From Pararhizobium sp. YC-54 (lineage in GTDB: Bacteria; Pseudomonadota; Alphaproteobacteria; Rhizobiales; Rhizobiaceae), in NCBI RefSeq assembly GCF_025847205.1, contig NZ_JAOYTH010000014.1, positions 113,841 through 177,840 of the forward strand: a stretch of DNA of 64,000 bases, read 5' to 3'. The translations under genes were made by a program, and so were the position numbers. This document shows positions 35,191 through 42,826 of this stretch, one piece after another. The notes under the pieces were generated by a model, which had not been told where the DNA came from, ran no database searches, and saw only the letters and a program-made list of their open reading frames with translations. Numbering within the stretch: position 1 is the stretch's first letter; each line of letters starts with the position of its first letter.

Positions 35191-36243
35191 TCAGGCCGAA
35201 AGCACGTCGGCATAGACCCGATCGGCGAATTCGGTCGGATCGGTCGAGTTCTTGAACACCTGGACGTCGCGCAGTTCCTGCGCATAGAGCGCGATTTCCT
35301 GGCGAAGATCGGCACCGGTCGGATTGTGATTGTGCGTCTGGGCGAGAAGCACGCCGACCAATTCGTCGATCGACTTGTCCTTCGGTGCGTTTGGCAGGAA
35401 GGCTTTGGCTGCATCTTCTGGCTTGGCAACCGTCCAGTCCTGCGCCTCGAGCAAAGCGCGGGTCAGCGCAGTCGCCGTCGGCAGGTCGTCGCGGATCAGG
35501 CTGCCACGCAGGCCGACGATGCAGCAGACGCGGTTTTCAAAACCGTGGTCGAGGTTGGAGGCCACCTGAATGTATTTCGGATCCTGCAGCCAGAAATAGG
35601 CCTTCGGATCGCCGTCTGCGATGGCATGGATTTCGCCTTTCTCGGCAGCCAGCTGCAGCAGTTCGCCGGGATACTGGCGCCATTCGACGTCAGCAACCGG
35701 ATCGATGCCTTCCTTGTGCAGCAGGATCGAGAAGAAATTCTTGCCGGGGCTGGCAAGGTCGGAAATGCCGATCGTCTTGCCCTTGAGCTGCGACAGGGTG
35801 GTGATCCCTTGCGACTTCAGCGCGACGAGCCGTGAGCAGCCGCCATGCGTGCCGGCGGTGATCTTGACGTCGAAGCCCTGTTCCAGCGCCTTCAGCCAGC
35901 GCAGGGCCATGCCGACGCCGCCATCGGCCTTGCCGGTCGCGATGGCTTCCAGCAGCGCCTCGGTCGAGGCACCGAAATTGACGAGTTCGACATCGAGCCC
36001 GTATTTCTTGAAGATGCCGTGCTCCTGCGCCACGAAGACCGGGGCAAGGCAGATCGCCGAGGCGTTGGTGGCGAACTTGATCTTCTTCAGCTCGCCGGCA
36101 GGCGCCGCCGATTGGGCAAAAAGGCTGCTGGCCGAAAAGCCGGCGAGCGGTGCTGCCAAGCCCAAGGCGACGGCCGTTTTCAAGAATGAGCGGCGATCAA
36201 CGCCGTTTTTGCCGGATATGGACGTCTCCAGATTCAAGGTCAT
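35191..36243 (-). CDS. NMT1/SsuA-type substrate-binding protein (set 2)
   Basis: A 350-residue periplasmic protein with a twin-arginine leader (DRRSFLKTAVALGLAAPL), so export through Tat is likely. The mature part includes FATNASAICLAPVFVAQE, YGLDVELVNFGASTEALL and ATGKADGGVGMALRWLKA, which match the nitrate/sulfonate/taurine binding family. Cys residues in GGCSRLV and VCCIVGLRG are notable. The ATG at 36243 follows GGAGAG. It follows the SsuD-like gene by 49 bases. Confidence 0.82.
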   Translation of the reverse strand: MTLNLETSISGKNGVDRRSFLKTAVALGLAAPLAGFSASSLFAQSAAPAGELKKIKFATNASAICLAPVFVAQEHGIFKKYGLDVELVNFGASTEALLEAIATGKADGGVGMALRWLKALEQGFDVKITAGTHGGCSRLVALKSQGITTLSQLKGKTIGISDLASPGKNFFSILLHKEGIDPVADVEWRQYPGELLQLAAEKGEIHAIADGDPKAYFWLQDPKYIQVASNLDHGFENRVCCIVGLRGSLIRDDLPTATALTRALLEAQDWTVAKPEDAAKAFLPNAPKDKSIDELVGVLLAQTHNHNPTGADLRQEIALYAQELRDVQVFKNSTDPTEFADRVYADVLSA

Positions 36244-36292
36244 GATTGTCTCTCCTGCCCCTCGGGCACCCGTTGAAGTGAAAGTCGATTGG

Positions 36293-37417
36293 TTATTCAG
36301 CAGCCTCGGCGCGGTCGAGCTCGCCGTCGCGCTCGGCGACCAGCTTGCGCAGGCGCGGAATGAGATCGCGGCCGTAATGGAAAGCATCCTCGAGCGGATC
36401 GAAGCCGCGGATCAGGAATGTGGCGACACCGAGATTGTAATAATCGAGCAGCGCGTCAGCGACCTGATCCGGCGTTCCGACCAGGGAGGTTGAATTGCCG
36501 CTGGCGCCGGTCAGCGCTGCCATCTCGGTCCACAACCGCTTATCGAGACGCGCGCCTTGCGCGGCGGCGGCAAGAAGGCGGCGGGATCCCTCGTTCGGCG
36601 GTTGATGGCCTGTGGCCTTGGCGTTCACATTGATCAGCCGTTCACCGGAGGCGCTCGCCCTCAGCGCCTTTGCCTTATCCAGAAGCCGCGCGGCCTTCGC
36701 CCAGGCCGCCTCTTCCGTTTCGGCCAGGATGGGTCGCAGCGACAGGCTGAAGCGCGGACTGCGGCCATGGGGTGCTGCCACCTCGCGGACTCGTTTGATC
36801 GTCTCGGCAACTTGCGCATGGGTTTCTCCCCAGAGCGCGTAGATATCGGCATGCTTGCCGGCAACCGTAAAGGCCGCATCGGACGAGCCGCCGAAATAGA
36901 TCGGAATGCCGTCGGGACCTTGCGGCCGAACATTCGAGTGGCCGCGATCGACCGTGTAATATCTGCCGGCATAGTCGAACGGCGTTTCGCTTGTCCATTC
37001 GCTGCGGACGATATCGAGATATTCGCTGGTGCGGGCGTAGCGCTCATCCTTCGTCAGATGATCGCCATCCTGCGCCAGCTCTTGATCGTTGCCGCCGGTG
37101 ATGATATGGACGGACACCCGGCCATTGCTCAGATGATCGAGCGTCGCAAGTTGCCGTGCCGCCAATGTCGGCGCGGTGAAACCCGGCCGGTGCGCGATCA
37201 TCAGCTTCAGCTTGGTAGTTATGGCGGCCACATGCTGGGCAATCAGGATGCTTTCCGGCGAGGTCGAGTGGAAGGCGAAGAGGACACGGTCGAAGCCACC
37301 GTTCTCGTGGATCGTTGCGGCCGCCGCGATATGTTCCAGATTGATGACCGGGCCGGAGGCCGGGATCGTCTCGGAGGCATTGTGATTTCCGATATATCCG
37401 ATGATTTCGACAGGCAT
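36293..37417 (-). CDS. FMN-dependent alkanesulfonate-monooxygenase-like enzyme (SsuD class)
   Basis: A 374-residue luciferase-fold monooxygenase. It shows HENGGFDRVLFAFHSTSP, LMIAHRPGFTAPTLAARQ and ATLDHLSNGRVSVHIITG, the SsuD signature regions, and the reading YFGGSSDAAFTVAGKHAD. SsuD releases sulfite from alkanesulfonates using reduced FMN. It sits between an acyl-CoA-dehydrogenase-like monooxygenase gene and a sulfonate-type transporter. The exact substrate is not determined. Confidence 0.82.
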   Translation of the reverse strand: MPVEIIGYIGNHNASETIPASGPVINLEHIAAAATIHENGGFDRVLFAFHSTSPESILIAQHVAAITTKLKLMIAHRPGFTAPTLAARQLATLDHLSNGRVSVHIITGGNDQELAQDGDHLTKDERYARTSEYLDIVRSEWTSETPFDYAGRYYTVDRGHSNVRPQGPDGIPIYFGGSSDAAFTVAGKHADIYALWGETHAQVAETIKRVREVAAPHGRSPRFSLSLRPILAETEEAAWAKAARLLDKAKALRASASGERLINVNAKATGHQPPNEGSRRLLAAAAQGARLDKRLWTEMAALTGASGNSTSLVGTPDQVADALLDYYNLGVATFLIRGFDPLEDAFHYGRDLIPRLRKLVAERDGELDRAEAAE

Positions 37418-37437
37418 AGATGTCGTCCTTTCGTGGA

Positions 37438-38607
37438 TCAGAGACCGAGCGCGAGCTTGCCCGCGCCGGTGCGAACAGTGTCTTCCTGGGGACTGTGAAT
37501 GCGGCCGCACAGCACGTCACGATGGTGACGCTCCAGCGGGTTGCTACGGGAGACGCCGTGATTGCCGGTGAGCTTCAGGGCCTTCTCGACGGCGAGAATG
37601 GCGTTCTCAGTGGTGACGACCTTGATGAGACCGGCTTCAGACTGCGATACGCCCCGGCCTTCGTCGATATCGCGAGCGGCGGAGGCAATCAGGCGGCGGT
37701 TGACGGCGAGGAGCTCCTCGATCTCGCCAACCGCCTGCTGGATGCGCGGGACGGTCGAGAGCGGCTGGCCAAGATTGGTTGGGACACGGTTTTGCAGGAA
37801 CTGCACCAGCCAGTCGCGAGCGGCCTCCGCAACACCGGTATAGAGCGCACCGGGCAGGATGCCGAACCATCCCGCCTGCCCCTCGCCGCGTACGTCCCAT
37901 TCAGATGGCAGGCGGATATCGACGGCGTGATCGAGCGGAATGTGGACATCTTCCAGCACCGCATCATGGCTGCCGGTGGCGCGCATGCCGAGCGGGTTCC
38001 AGGTTCTCTCGACACGAAAACCGTGGCTGTCGACCGGAACGAGAAAACCACCGACGCGCGGGGCTTCTTCGTCGGTCCTTGCCCAGACGATCGCCCATGT
38101 CAGACCTTCGATGCCGGTGGAGTAAATTTTTCGCCCGCTGATCGACCAGCCGTCCGCCGTGCGCTTGGCCGTGGTCGCCGGCAATCCGCCGCGGATCGGC
38201 GTGCCGAGTTCCGGCTCGACCCGCAGGGCGTTGATCAGAGCGCCCTTCTCCACCGCGTCTTTGATAACGCGGGAAACCAGATGGGCCGGCCAGCGGCTGG
38301 CAGGGAGCGTCGCTAGATTGATATATTGCATGATCATGATCAGCGCGGTCGAAGGCTCGCCGCGCGCGATCGACCGGATGACCTCTGCCGCCTCGGCAAG
38401 CCCGGCACCACGGCCGCCCGGTTCGACCGGTGCCGTCAGGGCCGTCAGTCCCGCCTGTTGCAGCAGTCGAATATTCTCCTGCGGAAATTCGGTGCTGGCA
38501 TCATAAAGATGCGCCGTTCCGGCAAAGACGATCGAGAGGTCTGCGGCGGCAGCGATCGCGGTCTGCGTCACGGGCGGCGAGTTGCTGCGAAGCGGTGTGA
38601 CGTTCAT
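37438..38607 (-). CDS. Acyl-CoA-dehydrogenase-like flavin monooxygenase (SfnB/DszC type)
   Basis: A 389-residue flavoprotein of the acyl-CoA dehydrogenase fold. It has the N-terminal helical part, a central strand region with SISGRKIYSTGIEGLTWA and PLGMRATGSHDAVLEDVH, and a C-terminal helical part NHGVSRSNPLERHHRDVL. The usual catalytic Glu segment is absent, as in the SfnB/DszC desulfurisation group that oxidises sulfur compounds. The start at 38607 has GGAGG upstream. First gene of the second organosulfur operon, divergent from the peroxiredoxin gene. Confidence 0.78.
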   Translation of the reverse strand: MNVTPLRSNSPPVTQTAIAAAADLSIVFAGTAHLYDASTEFPQENIRLLQQAGLTALTAPVEPGGRGAGLAEAAEVIRSIARGEPSTALIMIMQYINLATLPASRWPAHLVSRVIKDAVEKGALINALRVEPELGTPIRGGLPATTAKRTADGWSISGRKIYSTGIEGLTWAIVWARTDEEAPRVGGFLVPVDSHGFRVERTWNPLGMRATGSHDAVLEDVHIPLDHAVDIRLPSEWDVRGEGQAGWFGILPGALYTGVAEAARDWLVQFLQNRVPTNLGQPLSTVPRIQQAVGEIEELLAVNRRLIASAARDIDEGRGVSQSEAGLIKVVTTENAILAVEKALKLTGNHGVSRSNPLERHHRDVLCGRIHSPQEDTVRTGAGKLALGL

Positions 38608-38855
38608 CTCGAAAGCCTCCGAAGTCTTGAGAAAGCGGTCGCTGGTGATGGCCATCAGCGAAGTCAATAATATCTACCAATTTAGTATATTAAAGGAATT
38701 GATGTTGCCGATCGCGGGCGAATTTAAAAAAACTGCGCGGTTGCGGGCGTAGGTTTCGCAAACCTGTCCCTCGCGACGAAGGCGCCTCCCGCCCTAAGAT
38801 GCAGGTCAGGTCAATACCGGCCCGGAGGGGCCTGCCGGATATTAAGGAGAAGACC

Positions 38856-39527
38856 ATGACCACATCGCTCAATCAGACGCTTGCCGATTTTCAGGCAGAC
38901 CGGGCGCTCACGATGCCCGCCGACAAACTCAAGATCAGCGTCGATCAGCGACGCCTGCTGGTCGATACCGCCGATCGCTCGGCCTTCGTCAAGTACGGTG
39001 ACGCCGTTGGGACATTCGAGCTCACCGAAGTCGATGAGGGACCGGTGACGCTTCAGGGACTTCTTCAGTTGGGGCCGCTCGTCCTGGTCTTCTTCCGTTT
39101 TGCCGGATGCCCGGCCTGCAACATCGCCCTCCCCTATTACAATGAGCATTTGGCCCCGGAACTGGCCGCGCTCGGCGCCACCTTGGTCGGCGTCAGTCCG
39201 CAGGTCCCCGAGAAGCTCCGCGCTGTCAAAGATCGCCATGCACTCAGCTTCCGGATCGCCACGGACGAAGGCAATGCGCTCGCCCGCCGTTTCGGCGTCA
39301 CCTACGAATTCGACGAGCCGTCCCGCCGCCTTTCGCTGGAGACCGGCATTCCGATCGGTGACGTAACCGGCACGGGAACATGGGAACTGCCCATGCCGGC
39401 GGTCGTGGTGATCGATCAGAAGGGCATCGTCCAGTTTGCCGATGTCAGCCCGGACTGGCTTGTGCGTACCGAACCCGGCGCTATCATCGATGCCGTGCGC
39501 GATATCAACCTGCGCGCCGCCGCCTGA
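38856..39527 (+). CDS. Peroxiredoxin-like AhpC/TSA family protein
   Basis: A 223-residue thioredoxin-fold peroxidase. The active site is in VFFRFAGCPACNIALPYY near residue 88, where a CPAC pair replaces the usual T-x-x-C. It then has TLVGVSPQVPEKLRAV and PAVVVIDQKGIVQFADV, the usual core. The ATG at 38856 follows AAGGAG by seven bases. It is divergent from the organosulfur operon and followed by the cupin gene after 29 bases, and may protect against peroxide from the flavin monooxygenases. Confidence 0.82.
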   Translation: MTTSLNQTLADFQADRALTMPADKLKISVDQRRLLVDTADRSAFVKYGDAVGTFELTEVDEGPVTLQGLLQLGPLVLVFFRFAGCPACNIALPYYNEHLAPELAALGATLVGVSPQVPEKLRAVKDRHALSFRIATDEGNALARRFGVTYEFDEPSRRLSLETGIPIGDVTGTGTWELPMPAVVVIDQKGIVQFADVSPDWLVRTEPGAIIDAVRDINLRAAA

Positions 39528-39556
39528 CCTTCAACGCCAGAATCGGAATCCATGCC

Positions 39557-40081
39557 TTGACCGACCATCATCACCACGACGATCACGCCCACGACCATTC
39601 GCACCCGCACGAGGAACGCTGGAAGCATGACGGCATCCGCGTCATCAAGGGCGACCAGCTCGATTCCAACACGGCCCAGACACCCGGCATGTTCCGGCAG
39701 GCGGCGATCAATCACGCCCGCGTCGGTGCGCAGAAGATCTGGGCGGGAACGGTGGCGATCGAACCAAACGCCAAGACCGGCGTCCATCATCATGGTGCGC
39801 TTGAGAGCGTGATCTTCGTCATCCGTGGCAAGGCGCGGATGCGCTGGGGCGAGCGGCTGGAATTCGTCGCCGAAGCGGGTCCAGGCGATTTCATCTTTGT
39901 GCCGCCCTATGTGCCGCATCAGGAAATCAACGCCGACCCCGACAATATTCTCGAATGTGTCCTGGTCCGCTCCGACAATGAGGCGGTCGTCGTCAACATC
40001 ACGGATGTCGATCCGGTCGAGGATCCACAGGAGGTCTATTGGGTCGATCCCATACATGACCACCCCGACGGTAGGAAATAG
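39557..40081 (+). CDS. Cupin-domain protein with a histidine-rich N-terminus
   Basis: A 174-residue metal-binding cupin. Residues 1-20 are packed with His and Asp (TDHHHHDDHAHDHSHPHE), which looks like a metal-chelating tail. The first cupin motif is TGVHHHGALESVIFVIRG and the second FVPPYVPHQEINAD. No ATG is in frame before the His tract, so the TTG at 39557 is taken as the start; the true start is uncertain. It follows the peroxiredoxin gene on the same strand. Reaction unknown. Confidence 0.7.
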   Translation: MTDHHHHDDHAHDHSHPHEERWKHDGIRVIKGDQLDSNTAQTPGMFRQAAINHARVGAQKIWAGTVAIEPNAKTGVHHHGALESVIFVIRGKARMRWGERLEFVAEAGPGDFIFVPPYVPHQEINADPDNILECVLVRSDNEAVVVNITDVDPVEDPQEVYWVDPIHDHPDGRK

Positions 40082-40554
40082 GCATTTCTTCCTCAGCTTT
40101 GGAAACGGCGTTTTGGCGCGAGTGTTCTACGCGTCATCGACCCGCTTTAAGCGGTTGAACGCCTTGATGGGATTGGAACCCAAATTCCGGTTGTGAAGAA
40201 GCTCCGCTCGATCTGAGGAACGACTACTTCAAAAAATCTCGCAGCCAGCTCTTTACCGACTGTTTACCGCTGGTGAGCGCTTATCTCCAAGCTTCCAATT
40301 CGACCTCGACAGCTTGACCGAAAGGCGAAACGGCCCGGAACAGCGTCTCAGTTCCAGGCCGTTTTTGAATACCTGTTTTGACCGGCTCCCATCCCGACAA
40401 GAGCCATAAGAACGCTCAAGAATGCACACATTGTAACCTCGTCACGGCATCGCCGACCTTCTCGCAAGTCGCCAAATAGTTTCCGTGTTTTTCGGGATGG
40501 TCGAGTACGACCAATTCAATTGTGGGCGGCTACCAACGTGGAAGTTGGTCAGTC
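40082..40554. other. Intergenic stretch with one terminator, no gene recognised
   Basis: This 473-base gap after the cupin gene contains no open frame that resembles a gene. It holds the hairpin at 40329-40366, listed separately. I looked for a tRNA because of the segment around 40140-40190 but found no cloverleaf or T-arm consensus. Confidence 0.45.
40329..40366 (+). terminator. Rho-independent-type terminator
   Basis: AACGGCCCGGAAC at 40329-40341 pairs with GTTCCAGGCCGTT at 40351-40363, with one mismatch and a nine-base loop, and a T run follows at 40362-40366. It would end plus-strand transcripts from the peroxiredoxin-cupin pair. Confidence 0.6.
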
Positions 40555-41001
40555 TCAGTCCATGGGTACTCGGTCCATGTGGATCTGCCGCAACATGTTC
40601 CGTCCGGCGATCAGCAACTCAAACAAGAATGCAACGAGCGATCCAATGAGCGAGACGATGGCACCACCAAAGAACCAGAAGAGATTTTCTTGGCGCAGTC
40701 CCATGGCAAGAGCGCCAGCCAGTAGATTCAAGATTGCGCCGCCGGTGCAAATGCCGGCCATCACTCCAAGTACTACCGCAACCTCAAGCGCAAGTGCCCG
40801 TCGCCGCAGATACGCGAGCTGCATGCGAGATACCTTGCTCCGCTTACCCCTATCCGCAACCTCGTTCAGCCGATCCGATACTCTCCCGAGGCGCATGGTG
40901 TAGATGCTGACAAAGCCTGCGGTACCAGCCAACAAAAAGACCGGCGCAAGGGATGTTTGTATGACAGAGGCAAGGTCGCTGACGATAGGCGGTGTATGCA
41001 T
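40555..41001 (-). CDS. DUF2721 family membrane protein
   Basis: A 148-residue integral membrane protein with three predicted spans: one near residues 12-35, one near 70-95 and one near 105-130. IQTSLAPVFLLAGTAGFV and TMRLGRVSDRLNEVADRG are characteristic of DUF2721 proteins. Their function is unknown. It sits alone, downstream of IS3 remnants on the same strand. Confidence 0.75.
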   Translation of the reverse strand: MHTPPIVSDLASVIQTSLAPVFLLAGTAGFVSIYTMRLGRVSDRLNEVADRGKRSKVSRMQLAYLRRRALALEVAVVLGVMAGICTGGAILNLLAGALAMGLRQENLFWFFGGAIVSLIGSLVAFLFELLIAGRNMLRQIHMDRVPMD

Positions 41002-41099
41002 GAGTACCTCCTAGAAGCAAATTGAACTGCGATGCGATAAGTTTTGACATCAGTAGATGTAGTCCACGACGTAGCGCCCATCATGAGGCTGGCAGTAGA

Positions 41100-41588
41100 C
41101 CCGCCGGAACCTTCAGCCCGCCCCACCCGCTTGACGTTCACAATCCAGCTCGCCTGATGCAGCATCGTCGCGATGCGGCGATGGCCTATCGGCCATAATT
41201 GGGGCGAGCGCTGTGATGTCGGCGGTCATTGCCGCCTCATCATCCGGTGTCTTAACGACTTTGCGCTGTGTGGAGCGATGCTGACCAAGACCAGTGCATG
41301 CCCGTCGTTCTGACACACCAAGTTCCTCAATAACATGATTCACACAAGCGCGGCGGCGAGCGGGGCTAAGAAGCCCCTGGCAACCTCCGAAAGTATCATC
41401 TTGTCCAATGTCAGATCGGAAACCGCACGCCGGAGCCGAGCCTTCTCGGTCTCCACTCTTTCAGGCGCTTCCCTAGTCGCCCTTCTGTGCATTTTCAGCA
41501 CGTCGACCTGACGAAGCTTCGTGACGATCTCTTCCGCCTTGTATTTTTTCGCTGCCATTTCATCGCTCTTCTGTGGCTCACAGGCCAT
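41100..41588 (-). mobile_element. IS3-family element remnant (orfA and orfB pieces)
   Basis: The orfA part at 41340-41588 encodes KKYKAEEIVTKLRQVDVL and ARLRRAVSDLTLDKMIL, with the middle helix-turn-helix region deleted. The orfB part at about 41105-41343 encodes NHVIEELGVSERRACTGLG, QHRSTQRKVVKTPDDEAA and WIVNVKRVGR, the pattern found in ISRm/IS1222-like IS3 members. The catalytic DDE domain is gone. The fragment ends next to the truncated-looking C-terminus of the protein at 41592. Confidence 0.72.
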
Positions 41589-41591
41589 ACT

Positions 41592-42038
41592 TCAAGAAGG
41601 GCCATTTTTCACGGAGCAGATCAACACGGTCCAGCGACTCGGCCGGCCCTTGGCACTGACGAAGTACAGGATGCCATACGCGACGACCGTGGAATCGATA
41701 AGGAAGGCAGCAAAATACCCTGCTATCCAAGGCTCCCCGAGATTACTTAAATACAGATAGACCATGAATGCCTTCTCGAGGGTGCTGAATACCAAGGTCT
41801 CAAATCGTAACCACGGACGGAACCCCGCGACCACCATCAGCGCGCCAATTCCGAAGATCATGGTTCCCCAGTGTCGCAGAGCCGGTACGCTGGAAGAGGT
41901 GAAATCGACAAGTCCACCGAGCATCGGTGTGATGAGTTTGATGTCGAGCGCAAACGGCAATGTCCCACAGGTCGCCAAACCGAAAACAATGAGAAACCAT
42001 TTGATGGTTTTGGCAATGAAGTTGTTCAAAGTACACAT
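41592..42038 (-). CDS. Small membrane protein of unknown family, possibly truncated
   Basis: A 148-residue protein with four predicted membrane spans (residues about 10-30, 50-72, 85-105 and 110-130). WGTMIFGIGALMVVAGFR and LVFSTLEKAFMVYLYL are notable. I do not recognise the family with confidence. Its C-terminal residues RWTVLICSVKNGPS run into the IS3 remnant four bases away, so the natural end may have been replaced. Confidence 0.5.
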   Translation of the reverse strand: MCTLNNFIAKTIKWFLIVFGLATCGTLPFALDIKLITPMLGGLVDFTSSSVPALRHWGTMIFGIGALMVVAGFRPWLRFETLVFSTLEKAFMVYLYLSNLGEPWIAGYFAAFLIDSTVVAYGILYFVSAKGRPSRWTVLICSVKNGPS

Positions 42039-42254
42039 CGTTATCTGCCGGACGATTGGAAGAAAGCTCAGGCGGATGCCAATTGGCGGCCCGCCACAAT
42101 TTTCGCCTAGGCCCTACTCGCCGTCACAAGAGCGGCCGACGACAGCCTAATCCACAGCTTCCTAGCTATTCTCATCGCATATTTCCTCGTCTTTCGAATG
42201 TTCCATCGTGGATGCGCCAGCCTCCGCCCCGGCGAAAGTCGCACCGGGCAGATG

Positions 42255-42812
42255 TCATTTCATCAGGGCCGCCACCCGATCGAAGGCAGCGGAAAAGCCT
42301 TTCAAGGAAGCCGACAAAGAGATCGGTTCGTTGGTATTAGCAGCCTTGGCCATCATCTTGAGCGCCACGCCTGTACGCAACTCGACGAGGGTTGCGCCGT
42401 CGAAGCTAAGCGGCACAACGCATCCGACCGGGAGGCAGGTGCTGAAACGGACGGGTGCTTCGGCAGACTTCTCATCGATCTGAAGCAAGACGCCGGCATC
42501 GAGCGCGAGCCCGAAGGGCAGAACAAGCGTACCGGTCGCAGTCTTCCCATCGCCACCGGCTGCGATCTCGATGGCCAGAAGCCGCTGTCCGTTCGGCTGG
42601 GTCTGCTGTTGCATGAGGAGACAATGCCTGTCCTTCCTCTGGACGCAGCTGACGATCCAGCCCCCGTAGGATTCTTGCAGAGAGGACGCTCCGCCCGGGA
42701 GCGTAGTCTGCTCCTGCGCGAATGCGTGCCCAATTGCCAGGACCAACAGGCAAGAGGTAGCGAAGACTATCCGACACGACCGGAACCACGGTGATAAGCA
42801 CTGTCTCAACAA
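42255..42812 (-). CDS. Invasion-associated locus B (IalB)-family protein
   Basis: A 185-residue secreted protein. A basic start and hydrophobic segment ending GHAFA (residue 31) form a signal peptide. The mature part has QESYGGWIVSCVQRKDRH and LVLPFGLALDAGVLLQID and RFSTCLPVGCVVPLSFDG, the hallmarks of the IalB family. It starts at a TTG preceded by GGGGAG, only 14 bases after the autotransporter stop, so it is probably co-transcribed. In other alphaproteobacteria such proteins lie in the envelope; a role with the autotransporter is inferred. Confidence 0.82.
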   Translation of the reverse strand: MLRQCLSPWFRSCRIVFATSCLLVLAIGHAFAQEQTTLPGGASSLQESYGGWIVSCVQRKDRHCLLMQQQTQPNGQRLLAIEIAAGGDGKTATGTLVLPFGLALDAGVLLQIDEKSAEAPVRFSTCLPVGCVVPLSFDGATLVELRTGVALKMMAKAANTNEPISLSASLKGFSAAFDRVAALMK

Positions 42813-42826
42813 GGTCCTGTCTCCCC

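Noticed and set aside
40130..40330. Possible tRNA gene or integrase attachment site after the cupin gene
   Set aside because: No D-arm, T-arm or anticodon stem consensus could be assembled, and no integrase is near.
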